From Actinomycetota bacterium (lineage in GTDB: Bacteria > Actinomycetota > Actinomycetes > Propionibacteriales > Nocardioidaceae), in the NCBI GenBank assembly GCA_009701885.1, contig WLJH01000002.1, positions 62,001 to 126,000 on the forward strand: DNA of 64,000 nucleotides, given 5' to 3'. Below, one piece after another: positions 31,473 through 41,705 of this stretch (position 1 is the first letter of the stretch; each line of letters begins with the position of its first letter). The translations under genes and the position numbers were made by a program. The notes beneath the pieces are model-generated. The model worked only from the letters and a program-made list of their open reading frames with translations. It was not told where the DNA came from and searched no databases.

Positions 31473-32684
31473 TCAGGCGCAGAGGCCGTTGGCCAGCGCC
31501 TCGGCGGCCTCCTCCTGCTCCTCGGCGGCCTGCTCGGGGTCGGTCGTGGGGGAGGCGGTGTCGGTGGGGGTCGGGTCGGCCGACGACGTACCGACCGGGT
31601 CCTTGGCGCTGATCGAGCCGCGGTCGAGCTTGCGGGGCAGCCCCTTGTCCTTGGCCACGCGCTTCCACAGCTTGGCGGCCTTGTCGGACCAGACCAGGCG
31701 GTTGGGGTCGGGCTCGTAGGCCTCGTTGGGCACGGTGACGAACTCGATGTCACCCAGGCCGGTGCTGCGGAACTGCAGGGCCAGGTCCACGAGGTCGGGG
31801 ATCGAGCCGAGCTCCTCGTCGACGGTGATCGAGCGGGTGGCAGCCGAGAGGAACCGGTACACACGGTCGGGACGCGTGAGCGTCCCGGCGGAGACGACCT
31901 TGTTGACCATCGAGGCGATGAAGGCCTGCTGGCGCTTCATCCGCCCGATGTCGGAGTTGGCCGAGAGCACGTAGCGCTCGCGCACGTAATTGAGCGCCTG
32001 GCGGCCCTCGAGGGTCTGGGTGCCGGCCTCGAAGAAGATGTTGCGGACGGGGTCGTTGACATCCTTGGGGATGCAGACCTCCACGCCGCCGACGGCGTCG
32101 ACCATGTCGACGAAGCCGTTGAAGTCGACGGTGACGTAGTGGTCGATGAGCACCCCGGTCAGCTGCTCCATCGTCTGGATCGTGCAGGCCGGACCGCCGA
32201 GCGCGAAGGCGGTGTTGAACATCTCCAGCTCGCCGCCGGGGATCGTCTCCCCGTCCTCGCCGATGCAGTCGGGCCGCGTCACGAGCGCGTCACGGGGCAG
32301 GGAGATGCCGTAGGCCTCCTGGCGGTCGGCCGAGACGTGCAGGAGCAGGGTGGTGTCCGACCCTCCGCCGCCTGCCTCGCCGTCGATGGCGCAGCCCTCG
32401 CAGGAGCGGTCGTCGGTGCCCATGACGAGGATGTTGAGCGGCTCCATCGGCCCCTCGACCTCCTCCTTCTCCGGGCGGTCGGTCAGCATCCGCGTGACGT
32501 CCTCGGACCTGATGCCCCCGTCGAGCTGTCGGTAGGCCAGCGTCACGCCACCGGCCGTGAGCACGGCGAGGACGAGCTGGGTCACCAGGACCACGCGCAC
32601 GACGGTGCGGCGGTGGGTCCGGTCGGCGCGGAGGTGGTCGGGCACAGCCGCATCCTCCACCCCGGAAGGGCCCGCCGTCCGCAT
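31473..32684 (-). CDS. LytR-CpsA-Psr family cell-wall glycopolymer ligase
   Basis: A 403-residue membrane-anchored protein. After a short cytoplasmic N-terminus and one helix (about 27-50) comes the extracellular LCP domain, with NILVMGTDDR, GGGGSDTTLLLH, ISLPRDALV, the DFNGFVDMVDAVGGVEVCIPKDV segment and LNYVRERYV...IGRMKRQQ. LCP enzymes transfer glycopolymers such as teichoic acids or arabinogalactan from lipid carriers to peptidoglycan; the conserved Arg and Asp residues of the active site are visible. The C-terminus is a Thr/Pro/Glu-rich tail. ATG 32684 is preferred to an upstream ATG at 32876 that would overlap the divergent Ada gene. Confidence 0.93.
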   Translation of the reverse strand: MRTAGPSGVEDAAVPDHLRADRTHRRTVVRVVLVTQLVLAVLTAGGVTLAYRQLDGGIRSEDVTRMLTDRPEKEEVEGPMEPLNILVMGTDDRSCEGCAIDGEAGGGGSDTTLLLHVSADRQEAYGISLPRDALVTRPDCIGEDGETIPGGELEMFNTAFALGGPACTIQTMEQLTGVLIDHYVTVDFNGFVDMVDAVGGVEVCIPKDVNDPVRNIFFEAGTQTLEGRQALNYVRERYVLSANSDIGRMKRQQAFIASMVNKVVSAGTLTRPDRVYRFLSAATRSITVDEELGSIPDLVDLALQFRSTGLGDIEFVTVPNEAYEPDPNRLVWSDKAAKLWKRVAKDKGLPRKLDRGSISAKDPVGTSSADPTPTDTASPTTDPEQAAEEQEEAAEALANGLCA

Positions 32685-32826
32685 CCCCGCGGAAGCCGGT
32701 GGGTCAAGATCCGCGCGTCGACGGCGTACGACGTCGGGCGGGTGGCCCGGGGGAACGGCGGGACCCGCGGACCGCCGTGTCCGATTCCCGCGCGACCCGG
32801 CTGGCCGCGGCCGCCATGATGGACCC

Positions 32827-34437
32827 GTGACCTCCTCCCCAGCCGGCCGTGCGCGGGCCTCGGTGCCGATCGCCACGACGCGGTTGGACCCGGGGCCCTG
32901 CTACGCCGCGGTCCGCTCCCGGGACCGCCGGTTCGACGGGGTGTTCTGGACCGCCGTCCGCACGACCGGCATCTACTGCCGGCCCTCGTGCCCCGCCCGC
33001 ACGCCCGCCGCCGGCAACGTCACCTTCCACCCGACCGCCGCGTCCGCCCAGGCCGCCGGCTACCGCGCCTGCAAGCGCTGCCTGCCCGACGCCACGCCCG
33101 GGAGCCCCGAGTGGGACCTGCGTGCCGGCGTGGCCGGCCGCGCCGTGCGGCTGATCGCCGACGGGGTCGTGGACCGCGAGGGCGTCGAGGGGCTGGCCCG
33201 CCGGGTCGGGTACACCCCCCGCCACCTCGGCCGCGTCCTGGTCGCCGAGCTCGGCGCCGGACCGCTCGCCCTGGCCCGCGCACGCCGGGCCCAGACAGCC
33301 CGGGTGCTCATCGAGACCACCGACCTGGGCTTCGCCGACATCGCGTTCGCGGCCGGGTTCGCCAGCGTGCGGCAGTTCAACGACACCGTCCGCGAGGTGT
33401 ACGACGCCAGCCCCACGGAGCTGCGGCACCGCACGTCCCGGGGCGCACCCGAGTCCGGGCCCGAGGGCACCCTGACCCTCCGGCTGCCGGTCCGCACCCC
33501 CTTCGCCGCTTCGGCGCTGCTGGACTTCCTGGCCTACCACCTGGTCCCGGGCGTGGAGACCGCCGGCCCCGGGTGGTACGCCCGCACCCTCGACCTGCCG
33601 CACGGACCGGGTGTGCTGCACCTGACGCTGGCCGACCCGCCCGACCCGCGGGAGCACGACTCGCACCCGGTCGGCGGGACCACCCAGGTCCTGGCCACCT
33701 TCACCCTCACCGACCTGCGCGACACCACCGCCGCGGTGGAGCGGACCCGTCGGTTGCTCGACGCCGACTGCGACCCGCTGGCCGTCGCCGAGCACCTCGG
33801 CCCCGACCCGGTGCTCGGCCCGCTCGTGGCCCGCCACCCGGGCCTGCGGGTGCCGGGACAGGTCGACGGCGAGGAGACCGCGATCCGCACCGTGATCGGT
33901 CAGCAGGTCTCGGTGTCCGGCGCCCGCACCGTCACCGGTCGCATCGTCGCGGCCCACGGTGTGCGGATCGACACCGGCGTACCCGGTCTCACGCACCTCT
34001 TCCCCCGCACCGACGTGCTGGCCGCGGTCGATCCCGAGACCCTCCCGATGCCCCGGGCGCGGGGCCGCGCACTGGTGGGGCTCGCGGCGGCCCTGGCCGG
34101 GGGAGAGGTGTCGCTGGACCGCGGCCCCGAGCGCGACGCGGTCCGCGAGCGGATGCTGGCCCTGCGCGGCATCGGGCCCTGGACCGCCGACTACGTCGCG
34201 ATGCGTGCGCTCGCCCACCCCGACGTCTTCCTGCCCACCGACGTCGGCGTGCGGATCGCCCTGACCCGTCTGGGCCGCGACCCGGCCGCCGAGGTCGCTC
34301 GCGCCGATGCCTGGCGCCCGTGGCGCTCCTACGCCCTGCTCCACCTGTGGCAGACGCTCATGCCGCCCACCCCTGCGGGCGCACCGGCCCCCGCGCGCGC
34401 CGAGCCCGACCCGACCCCAGCCGTCCCGGAGGACTGA
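32827..34437 (+). CDS. Ada-AlkA fusion: alkylation-response regulator and DNA glycosylase
   Basis: A 536-residue fusion. Residues 20-90 form the Ada zinc domain that takes methyl groups from phosphotriesters, with Cys51, Cys55, Cys82 and Cys85. An AraC-type helix-turn-helix covers about 95-180. From about 200 to 515 is an AlkA-type 3-methyladenine DNA glycosylase with the helix-hairpin-helix RGIGPWTADYVAMR and catalytic Asp472 in FLPTDVGVR. This layout couples sensing, gene activation and base removal; the O6-methylguanine transferase part of E. coli Ada is absent here but supplied by the next gene. CATGAT at 32815-32820 ends 6 nt before GTG 32827. The ogt-type gene begins 2 bp after the stop. 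Confidence 0.93.
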   Translation: MTSSPAGRARASVPIATTRLDPGPCYAAVRSRDRRFDGVFWTAVRTTGIYCRPSCPARTPAAGNVTFHPTAASAQAAGYRACKRCLPDATPGSPEWDLRAGVAGRAVRLIADGVVDREGVEGLARRVGYTPRHLGRVLVAELGAGPLALARARRAQTARVLIETTDLGFADIAFAAGFASVRQFNDTVREVYDASPTELRHRTSRGAPESGPEGTLTLRLPVRTPFAASALLDFLAYHLVPGVETAGPGWYARTLDLPHGPGVLHLTLADPPDPREHDSHPVGGTTQVLATFTLTDLRDTTAAVERTRRLLDADCDPLAVAEHLGPDPVLGPLVARHPGLRVPGQVDGEETAIRTVIGQQVSVSGARTVTGRIVAAHGVRIDTGVPGLTHLFPRTDVLAAVDPETLPMPRARGRALVGLAAALAGGEVSLDRGPERDAVRERMLALRGIGPWTADYVAMRALAHPDVFLPTDVGVRIALTRLGRDPAAEVARADAWRPWRSYALLHLWQTLMPPTPAGAPAPARAEPDPTPAVPED

Positions 34438-34439
34438 CC

Positions 34440-34922
34440 ATGTGGACCGAGACCGACAGCCCCGTGGGCAGCCTGCGACTCGTCGAGCGGGGCGGGTCGC
34501 TGACCGCGATCGAGTTCGAGCCGCACCGCGACGGTGACGGCCGCCCCCGCGGCGTCCGCCAGGACGACCACCCGGTCCTGGTTGAGGTCGCCCGCCAGCT
34601 GGCGGCGTACTTCGCCGGCGACCTCACCGACTTCGACCTGCCCCTCGCCCCCGAGGGCAGCGACTTCCAGCAGCGGGTGTGGGCCCAGCTGCGCACGATC
34701 GGCTACGGCGAGACCGCGACGTACGGCGCGATCGCGCACCGTCTCGGCATGACCAACGCCGCGTCCCGGGCCGTCGGGCTGGCCAACGGCCGCAACCCGA
34801 TCCCGATCGTCATCCCGTGCCACCGCGTGATCGGCGCCGACGGCACGCTCACGGGGTACGCCGGGGGGCTGGAGCGCAAGCAGGTGCTGCTGGACCTGGA
34901 GCGCACCGACGCGCTGTGGTGA
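34440..34922 (+). CDS. ogt: Methylated-DNA--[protein]-cysteine S-methyltransferase
   Basis: A 160-residue suicide protein that transfers the methyl group of O6-methylguanine to its own Cys127, seen in the motif IPCHRVIG. The DNA-binding wing residues NGRNPIPI and the TYGAIAHRLG helix-turn-helix are in their usual positions. The length is normal. The ATG lies 2 bp after the stop of the Ada-AlkA fusion gene, so the two repair activities form one operon induced together by methylation damage. The gene is followed by a partial copy of the dispersed repeat. Confidence 0.95.
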   Translation: MWTETDSPVGSLRLVERGGSLTAIEFEPHRDGDGRPRGVRQDDHPVLVEVARQLAAYFAGDLTDFDLPLAPEGSDFQQRVWAQLRTIGYGETATYGAIAHRLGMTNAASRAVGLANGRNPIPIVIPCHRVIGADGTLTGYAGGLERKQVLLDLERTDALW

Positions 34923-35000
34923 TCACGCACGCCCCAGCGGGCGTGATCGTCGGTGGTCTCTCCCGCGACCACGCCCGAGCCTGCGAGGCCGTGACGGAGC

Positions 35001-35019
35001 GTGTCGAGACCGGGTGACC
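35001..35019. repeat. Partial copy of dispersed GTCGAGACC repeat
   Basis: GTGTCGAGACCGGGTGACC lies between the ogt and IclR genes and matches the right end of the repeat at 41641-41705. The left half is degenerate here. Confidence 0.5.
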
Positions 35020-35036
35020 TGCTCACCGAGGCCGAG

Positions 35037-35768
35037 CTACGCCGGCTGACCCTCGGCAGCAGCCCGCCGCAGCGACTCCGAGAGCCGCTCGGCGGCGGCC
35101 ATGACGGCGGGGGCGTGCATGCGTCCGGGCTGGCGGGAGAGCCGCTCGAGCGGGCCGGAGACGGAGACCGCGGCGATGATCTTGCCGCTGGGGGAGCGGA
35201 CGGGGGCGGACACCGAGGCCACGCCCTGCTCGCGCTCACCGACGGACTGGGCCCAGCCGCGGCGACGGATGCCGGAGAGGGCGGCCGCGGAGAAGGCGGC
35301 GTTCTGCAGGCCGCGGTGCATGCGCTCGGGATCCTCCCACGCCAGCAGCACCTGGGCGGCCGAGCCCGCGCGCATGGTCAGCTGGGTGCCGACGGGGATG
35401 GTGTCGCGCAGGCCGGAGGGGCGCTCGGCCGCGGCCACGCAGACGCGGTGGTCGCCCTGGCGGCGCCACAGCTGAGCGGACTCGCCGGTGATGTCGCGCA
35501 GGCGTGCCAGCACGGGGCCGGCGGTGGCGAGGAGGCGGTCCTCGCCGGCGGCGGCGGAGAGCTCGGCCAGCCGGGGGCCGAGGACGAAGCGGCCCTGCAT
35601 GTCGCGGGCCACGAGGCGGTGGTGCTCCAGTGCGACCGCGAGCCGGTGGGCCGTGGGGCGGGCCAGGCCGGTCGCGCTGACGAGCCCGGCGAGGGTCGCG
35701 GGGCCCGACTCCAGCGCGGTGAGCACGATGGCGGCCTTGTCGAGCACTCCGACTCCACTGGTGTCCAT
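35037..35768 (-). CDS. IclR-family regulator of leuCD (LtbR/NdgR-like)
   Basis: A 243-residue regulator with an N-terminal winged helix (about residues 8-65; [24 protein letters not shown]) and a C-terminal IclR effector domain. Its place, divergent from leuC, is the conserved position of the actinobacterial LtbR/NdgR/AreB regulators that control leuCD and other amino acid genes. CAGTAT on the minus strand (35775-35780) ends 6 nt before ATG 35768. Repeated GTCTC...CATGGGAT words between the genes are candidate binding sites. The effector is probably a leucine-pathway metabolite, by analogy. Confidence 0.9.
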   Translation of the reverse strand: MDTSGVGVLDKAAIVLTALESGPATLAGLVSATGLARPTAHRLAVALEHHRLVARDMQGRFVLGPRLAELSAAAGEDRLLATAGPVLARLRDITGESAQLWRRQGDHRVCVAAAERPSGLRDTIPVGTQLTMRAGSAAQVLLAWEDPERMHRGLQNAAFSAAALSGIRRRGWAQSVGEREQGVASVSAPVRSPSGKIIAAVSVSGPLERLSRQPGRMHAPAVMAAAERLSESLRRAAAEGQPA

Positions 35769-35782
35769 ATGGCAATACTGCA

Positions 35783-35925
35783 GTCTCGGATCATGGGATG
35801 ACAAGGAAAGTGTGACGCGGTGTGACGTGTGCCTCACCGAGAGGTGTCCGAGGTTGCGCGGTCCACCCGACCCGAGCTCTCCCGTCTCGCATGTCGGGAT
35901 CCGCGTCTCACGACATGGGATCGGC
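35783..35925. promoter_or_regulatory. Candidate IclR operator words between regulator and leuC
   Basis: GTCTC followed 4 nt later by CATGGGAT occurs at 35783-35799 and 35905-35921. A further related unit starts at GTCTC 35884 and abuts the last one, giving two 21-bp direct units (35884-35904, 35905-35925). One copy flanks the regulator promoter and the other two lie 49-90 bp before leuC. Confidence 0.5.
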
Positions 35926-35973
35926 GGCGTACGCTCCTCCATGAAGTCAGAGGTCGTCACGAAGGAGTGCGTC

Positions 35974-37374
<1,401 letters not shown>

Positions 37375-37388
37375 GAGGAACACGCGTC

Positions 37389-37976
37389 ATGGAGAAGTTC
37401 ACCTCCCACACCGGCACGGCCCTGCCGCTGCGCCGCAGCAACGTCGACACCGACCAGATCATCCCGGCGGTCTACCTCAAGCGCGTGACCCGCACGGGCT
37501 TCGAGGACGGGCTCTTCGCCGCGTGGCGCAACGACCCGGAGTTCGTGGCCAACAAGCCGGAGTACGCCGGGGTCTCGATCCTCGTGGCCGGCCCCGACTT
37601 CGGCACCGGCTCCTCGCGCGAGCACGCTGTCTGGGCGCTGATGGACTACGGCTTCAAGGTCGTGCTCTCGAGCCGGTTCGCCGACATCTTCCGTGGCAAC
37701 TCCGGCAAGGCCGGGCTGCTGTCGGTGCCGGTGGAGCAGGACGTCATCGAGCAGCTGTGGGACGCCGTCGAGGCCGACCCCACCACGCAGATCACCGTCG
37801 ACCTCGAGGCGCGCACCGTCACCTGCGGCGACCTGGTCGCGCCCTTCCAGATCGACGACTACACGCGCTACCGCCTGCTCAACGGCCTCGACGACATCGG
37901 CATCACGCTGGGTCACGAGGACGACATCGCGGCCTTCGAGGCGACCCGTCCGAGCTTCAAGCCCGTCACCCTCTGA
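37389..37976 (+). CDS. leuD: 3-isopropylmalate dehydratase small subunit
   Basis: A 195-residue swivel-domain subunit that completes the LeuCD dehydratase. The substrate-recognition loop region [15 protein letters not shown] and the phosphate-loop-like [22 protein letters not shown] segment are intact, and [16 protein letters not shown] follows. It starts 14 bp after leuC and shares its transcript. A small hairpin (TCCTCAC/GTGAGGA, 37988-38004) lies just after the stop, followed by the promoter of the HU gene. Confidence 0.97.
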   Translation: MEKFTSHTGTALPLRRSNVDTDQIIPAVYLKRVTRTGFEDGLFAAWRNDPEFVANKPEYAGVSILVAGPDFGTGSSREHAVWALMDYGFKVVLSSRFADIFRGNSGKAGLLSVPVEQDVIEQLWDAVEADPTTQITVDLEARTVTCGDLVAPFQIDDYTRYRLLNGLDDIGITLGHEDDIAAFEATRPSFKPVTL

Positions 37977-37987
37977 CGAGGTCGCAC

Positions 37988-38004
37988 TCCTCACGCTGTG
38001 AGGA
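37988..38004 (+). terminator. Short hairpin after leuD
   Basis: A perfect 7-bp stem with a 3-nt loop, TCCTCAC and GTGAGGA, starting 11 bp after the leuD stop and followed by AATG. Weak candidate for the leuCD terminator. Confidence 0.4.
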
Positions 38005-38031
38005 AATGCCGAAGTGATGCGGCGTTGGTGA

Positions 38032-38060
38032 TTGTGAGCGGGGCCACGAATCCCTAGCGT
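38032..38060 (+). promoter_or_regulatory. Promoter of the HU gene
   Basis: TTGTGA (38032-38037), a 17-bp spacer and TAGCGT (38055-38060). The expected transcript start near 38067 leaves a leader of about 50 nt containing the ribosome site GAAGGGA before GTG 38117. Confidence 0.6.
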
Positions 38061-38116
38061 GCAAGGAAGTCGGGCGCGTGCTCGGCGCTCTCCAGGTTTG
38101 CACGAAGGGAAATCCT

Positions 38117-38803
38117 GTGAACAAGACCCAGCTCATCGACGCGCTGTCCACGCGCTTCGAGGGGAACAAGAAGGCAGCCGCACACGCGCTCGAGTCCGTC
38201 CTCGACACGATCACCCGCGAGGTGGCCAAGGGCGAGAAGGTGGCCATCACCGGCTTCGGCTCGTTCGAGAAGCGCGTGCGTGACGCGCGCTGGGTGCGCA
38301 ACCCGCGCACCGGTGAGCGGATGAAGGCCAAGAAGACGGCCGTCCCGAAGTTCACCCCCGGCCAGGACCTCAAGAACATCATCTCGGGTGCGAAGAAGCT
38401 CCCGAAGGTCGCTGCTGCCAACGCCTCCAAGGCCGCCAGCGCTGCGGCAGCCCCGGCCGCCAAGGCCGCGGGCGCGGTGAAGAAGGCCGCCCCGGCCAAG
38501 AAGGCGCCCGCCAAGAAGGCCGCCCCCGCGAAGAAGGCTGCTCCGGCGAAGAAGGCCACCCCCGCGAAGAAGGCTGCTCCGGCCAAGACCGCTGCCAAGA
38601 AGGCTCCCGCCAAGAAGGCGCCGGCCAAGAAGGCACCTGCCAAGAAGGCCAGCACCGCGGCGAGCTCGAGCGCCTCGAAGTCGACGGCCTCGAAGTCGAC
38701 CACGGCCAAGAAGGCTCCTGCGAAGAAGGCACCGGCCAAGGCCGCCGCCAAGAAGGCGCCGGCCAAGAAGGCTCCGGCCAAGAAGGCAGCCTCCAGCTCC
38801 TGA
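38117..38803 (+). CDS. hup: HU-family nucleoid protein with Lys/Ala/Pro-rich tail
   Basis: A 228-residue DNA-binding protein. Residues 1-95 are a standard HU fold ([47 protein letters not shown]). Residues 105-228 form a basic tail built of repeated PAKKA and APAKK words, interrupted by a Ser/Thr-rich insert. Such histone-H1-like tails are typical of actinobacterial HupB and help compact DNA; they are often acetylated or methylated on Lys. GTG 38117 has GAAGGGA upstream, so it is a leadered mRNA with a visible promoter at 38032. Because the tail is encoded by repeated DNA words, its length probably varies between strains. Confidence 0.95.
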   Translation: MNKTQLIDALSTRFEGNKKAAAHALESVLDTITREVAKGEKVAITGFGSFEKRVRDARWVRNPRTGERMKAKKTAVPKFTPGQDLKNIISGAKKLPKVAAANASKAASAAAAPAAKAAGAVKKAAPAKKAPAKKAAPAKKAAPAKKATPAKKAAPAKTAAKKAPAKKAPAKKAPAKKASTAASSSASKSTASKSTTAKKAPAKKAPAKAAAKKAPAKKAPAKKAASSS

Positions 38804-38828
38804 CACCCGCTGCGCTCCGCTCCACCAA

Positions 38829-38873
38829 CGCGACCGGGCCCGTCCGCACCTCGTGCGGGCGGGCCCGGTCGCG
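38829..38873. terminator. Bidirectional terminator between hup and cofC
   Basis: A 21-bp stem at 38829-38849 and 38853-38873 with one T-G pair and a 3-nt loop; its lower part is CGCGACCGGGCCCG. It lies between the convergent ends of hup and cofC, with no T-run. Confidence 0.75.
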
Positions 38874-38908
38874 TCCGGGGCCGCGGGTGCGACGGTGCCG
38901 GTGCGAGG

Positions 38909-39598
38909 TCAGAAGAGCGCGAGCGCGTCCAGCACCTGCCGTGTGTGCGGCCCGACACCGATCTCCGCCGCGGCCCGCAGGTCCACGAGGTCGTCGACGT
39001 CGCGGCGCAGCGTCGTCAGGACGCCGGAGAGCTCGACCGCCCCGGCGTCGAGGTGTGCCTGTCGCGAGGCGCCCCCGAAGCGGGGGTCGAAGCGCTCGTG
39101 CGGGGCGAGGTAGCAGCTCGTGCCGAAGCCTGCGGCGTCGGCCACGAAGGCCGGTCCGCCGCCGTGCTCCTCGACCTCGAGCAGCGCCGCCTCGAGGTCG
39201 TCCGGCCGGAGGCAGGGGAGGTCCGCGCAGACGGTCACCGGCCGCAGGTGCGGCCAGCGGCGCCGGGCCTCGGCCGCGGTCTCGCGCAGGGTGCCGTTGA
39301 GGTCGCCCCCGGTGCCGTCGGGGATGGCGGGCGCACCGATCGCCCTGAGGGCGGAGGAGAAGCGCGCGTCGTCGGTGGCCACCAGCACCGCCTCGACGCG
39401 CGGGGTGGCCAGGCAGGCCGTCACGGTGTCGAGCGCGAAGGCCGCGGCCAGGTCGACCCGGGCCTCGTCGGGCACCCCGACCAGCCGGGACTTGCCGCGC
39501 TGCGGCGGCTTCACCGGCAGCACGACGACGTACGACGGCGGCGCGGTGCTCGGGTCGGGCACGGTCCCGGAGGCTGCCGCGGACAGGGGCTCGGACAT
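38909..39598 (-). CDS. cofC: 2-phospho-L-lactate / phosphoenolpyruvate guanylyltransferase
   Basis: A 229-residue nucleotidyltransferase that activates phospholactate or phosphoenolpyruvate with GTP, the first dedicated step of coenzyme F420 synthesis. The N-terminal [12 protein letters not shown] loop binds GTP, and [18 protein letters not shown] and the GTSCYLAP segment are typical of CofC/FbiD. The start is placed at ATG 39598, with GAGGAT upstream, rather than the in-frame ATG at 39607. The F420-type split-barrel gene near the start of the window agrees with F420 use. It is divergent from plsC and convergent with hup. Confidence 0.92.
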   Translation of the reverse strand: MSEPLSAAASGTVPDPSTAPPSYVVVLPVKPPQRGKSRLVGVPDEARVDLAAAFALDTVTACLATPRVEAVLVATDDARFSSALRAIGAPAIPDGTGGDLNGTLRETAAEARRRWPHLRPVTVCADLPCLRPDDLEAALLEVEEHGGGPAFVADAAGFGTSCYLAPHERFDPRFGGASRQAHLDAGAVELSGVLTTLRRDVDDLVDLRAAAEIGVGPHTRQVLDALALF

Positions 39599-39728
39599 CG
39601 CCGCCATCCTCGCAGGCCGTCCGGGCCCGACCCGCTGGTGCCCGTCGCTCGACTGCTGCACGACGGGCGGCGCGCGACCCGACCCACGCCTGACGTGACG
39701 TCGGTCGCGGGACGAGTAACCTGCGCGG

Positions 39729-40583
39729 GTGAGCGTGCGGAAGCTGCAGGAGCGACGGGGGTGGGCCTTCTCCGTCGCGGTGGGCATCATCAAGCCCACG
39801 CTGCTCGCCACCACCACCCGCGACTGGCGCCACGGGGAGCGGATCCCCGCCTCCGGCGGCTTCGTCCTGGCGCTCAACCACATCTCCCACGCGGACCCGC
39901 TCACGGCCGCTCACATCGTCTACGACCACGGCCGGTTGCCGCGCTACCTCGCGAAGTCGGGCCTGTTCCGCAACCCGGTGCTGGGCCGCTTCATGCACGC
40001 CCTGGGCCAGATCCCGGTCGAGCGCGAGGGCAAGGGCGCGGTGGCGTACGCCGCTGCCGTCGAGGCGGTGCGCCGGGGCGAGTGCGTCGTGGTCTACCCC
40101 GAGGGCTCGATCACCCGCGATCCCGACGGCTGGCCCATGACCGGCAAGAGCGGCGCCGCGCGGATCGCGCTGGAGACCGGCTGCCCGGTCCTGCCCGTGG
40201 GCCAGTGGGGTGCGCAGCGACTGCTGCCGCCGTACTCCAAGAAGCTCCACCTGCTGCCGCGCACGCGCATCACGATGTCGGTGGGGGAGCCGGTGGACCT
40301 GCAGGACCTGCGCACCCGTGAGCTGACCCCGGACGTCGTGCACGAGGCCGCCGACCGCATCCTCGCCGCGATCACGGCGCAGCTGGAGGAGGTCCGCGGC
40401 GAACGGGCCCCCGCGGAGCGCTACGACATGCGGGTGCTCGGGGACCCCTACGGCAAGTACGGCCGGGGCACGCGGGCGCTCGAGCAGGAGGCGCTTGCCG
40501 CGCAGGAGAAGGACGCCCAGGGGCGGGACGCCCAGGAGCAGGACGCACAGCAGGGCACGAGGAACCGGAGGGAGAACGCGTGA
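39729..40583 (+). CDS. plsC: 1-acyl-sn-glycerol-3-phosphate acyltransferase family protein
   Basis: A 284-residue acyltransferase of phospholipid synthesis. The catalytic H-x4-D motif is NHISHADP (His51, Asp56), and the phosphate-binding motif appears as YPEGSIT. The N-terminal hydrophobic segment would bind the membrane. The last 40 residues are hydrophilic and carry a short degenerate repeat ([14 protein letters not shown]). TAACCT at 39717-39722 ends 6 nt before GTG 39729. The gene overlaps gpsA by 4 bp (GTGA), placing two steps of glycerophospholipid synthesis together, as is usual in actinobacteria. Confidence 0.93.
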   Translation: MSVRKLQERRGWAFSVAVGIIKPTLLATTTRDWRHGERIPASGGFVLALNHISHADPLTAAHIVYDHGRLPRYLAKSGLFRNPVLGRFMHALGQIPVEREGKGAVAYAAAVEAVRRGECVVVYPEGSITRDPDGWPMTGKSGAARIALETGCPVLPVGQWGAQRLLPPYSKKLHLLPRTRITMSVGEPVDLQDLRTRELTPDVVHEAADRILAAITAQLEEVRGERAPAERYDMRVLGDPYGKYGRGTRALEQEALAAQEKDAQGRDAQEQDAQQGTRNRRENA

Positions 40584-41593
40584 GCGAGCAGTGGGGGAAG
40601 GTCGCGGTCTTCGGCGCGGGGTCGTGGGGGACGGCGTTCTCGATCGTCCTGGCCGACGCCGGCAACGACGTGACCATCTGGGCCCGTCGTGACGAGGTGG
40701 CCGAGGCGATCAACACGACCCGGGAGAACGCCGAGTACCTCCCCGGCATCGAGCTGCCGCCCAACCTCTCGGCCACCCACGACGTGAAGGCCGCCCTCGA
40801 CGGCGCCGACGTCGTCGTGTGGGCCACGCCCTCGCAGTCCTTCCGCGAGAACCTCCGCGAGTGGGCGCCGCACGTCGCCCCCGATGCGGTCATGGTCTCG
40901 CTCATGAAGGGCGTCGAGCTCTCGACCCTGTGCCGCATGAGCGAGGTCATCGCGCAGGAGACCGGGGCCGGCCCCGAGCGGATCGCCGTGGTCAGCGGAC
41001 CCAACCTGGCCAAGGAGATCGCGCGCCGGGAGCCGGCCGCCGCCGTGGTCGCCTGCGCCGACGGAGACGTCGCCACCCGGCTGCAGCAGCGGGTCCACAG
41101 CCCGGCGTTCCGTCCCTACACCTCCGTCGACGTGCTCGGCTGCGAGCTGGGCGGCGCCTACAAGAACGTCGTGGGCCTGGCCGTCGGCATGGCCGTCGGG
41201 CTCGGCTTCGGCGACAACACCACCGCCTCCATCATCACCCGCGGCCTGGCCGAGACCGCGCGGCTGGCCATGAAGCTCGGCGCGGACCCGCTCACCCTCA
41301 TGGGTCTCGCGGGTCTCGGCGACCTCGTGGCGACCTGCTCCTCGCCGCTCTCGCGCAACCGCACCTTCGGCGAGAAGCTCGGACAGGGCATGACCACTGA
41401 GGAGATCTACGCCAGCACCCGGCAGGTCGCGGAGGGCGCGAAGTCCTGCTCCTCGCTCCGGGCGCTGGCCGAGAAGTCCGGCGTGGACGCCCCGATCGCG
41501 ACGTACGTCGACGACGTCGTCGCCGGCCGGCTGACCGCGCAGGGGATGATGGACGCCGTCCTGGCCCGCGACACCAAGTCCGAGCGCGACTGA
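40580..41593 (+). CDS. gpsA: NAD(P)-dependent glycerol-3-phosphate dehydrogenase
   Basis: A 337-residue cytoplasmic enzyme reducing dihydroxyacetone phosphate to sn-glycerol-3-phosphate for phospholipid synthesis. The nucleotide-binding motif GAGSWGTAF is at 12-20, followed by [16 protein letters not shown], the catalytic Lys region [13 protein letters not shown] and a C-terminal [21 protein letters not shown]. The start GTG overlaps the plsC stop by 4 bp. A hairpin (GCCGACTCC/GGAGTCGGC, 41599-41625) follows, then a copy of the dispersed repeat. Confidence 0.97.
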   Translation: MSEQWGKVAVFGAGSWGTAFSIVLADAGNDVTIWARRDEVAEAINTTRENAEYLPGIELPPNLSATHDVKAALDGADVVVWATPSQSFRENLREWAPHVAPDAVMVSLMKGVELSTLCRMSEVIAQETGAGPERIAVVSGPNLAKEIARREPAAAVVACADGDVATRLQQRVHSPAFRPYTSVDVLGCELGGAYKNVVGLAVGMAVGLGFGDNTTASIITRGLAETARLAMKLGADPLTLMGLAGLGDLVATCSSPLSRNRTFGEKLGQGMTTEEIYASTRQVAEGAKSCSSLRALAEKSGVDAPIATYVDDVVAGRLTAQGMMDAVLARDTKSERD

Positions 41594-41598
41594 GCGAG

Positions 41599-41625
41599 CA
41601 GCCGACTCCGAGGAACGAGGAGTCG
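41599..41625 (+). terminator. Hairpin after gpsA
   Basis: A perfect 9-bp stem, GCCGACTCC at 41599-41607 and its complement at 41617-41625, with a 9-nt loop, starting 6 bp after the gpsA stop. No T-run. Confidence 0.6.
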
Positions 41626-41640
41626 GCGTGGGCGAGCGAA

Positions 41641-41705
41641 GGTCGAGCAAGCCCGCGGCTGAGGGACGAAGCCGCGTCGGGCGTGTCGAGACCGCGTGAG
41701 CTACC
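41641..41705. repeat. Dispersed GGTCGAG...GTCGAGACC repeat
   Basis: The unit begins GGTCGAGCAAGCC and ends with a 25-bp block (41681-41705) containing GTGTCGAGACCGCGTGAG. That 25-bp block is found again, perfectly but inverted, at 48503-48527. The last bases fall within the end of the trans-sulfuration gene. Confidence 0.7.

Noticed and set aside
38450..38800. Repeated DNA words that could suggest a CRISPR or minisatellite
   Set aside because: The repeats are PAKKA codons in frame within the HU tail, with no spacers and no cas genes. They are explained by the protein.
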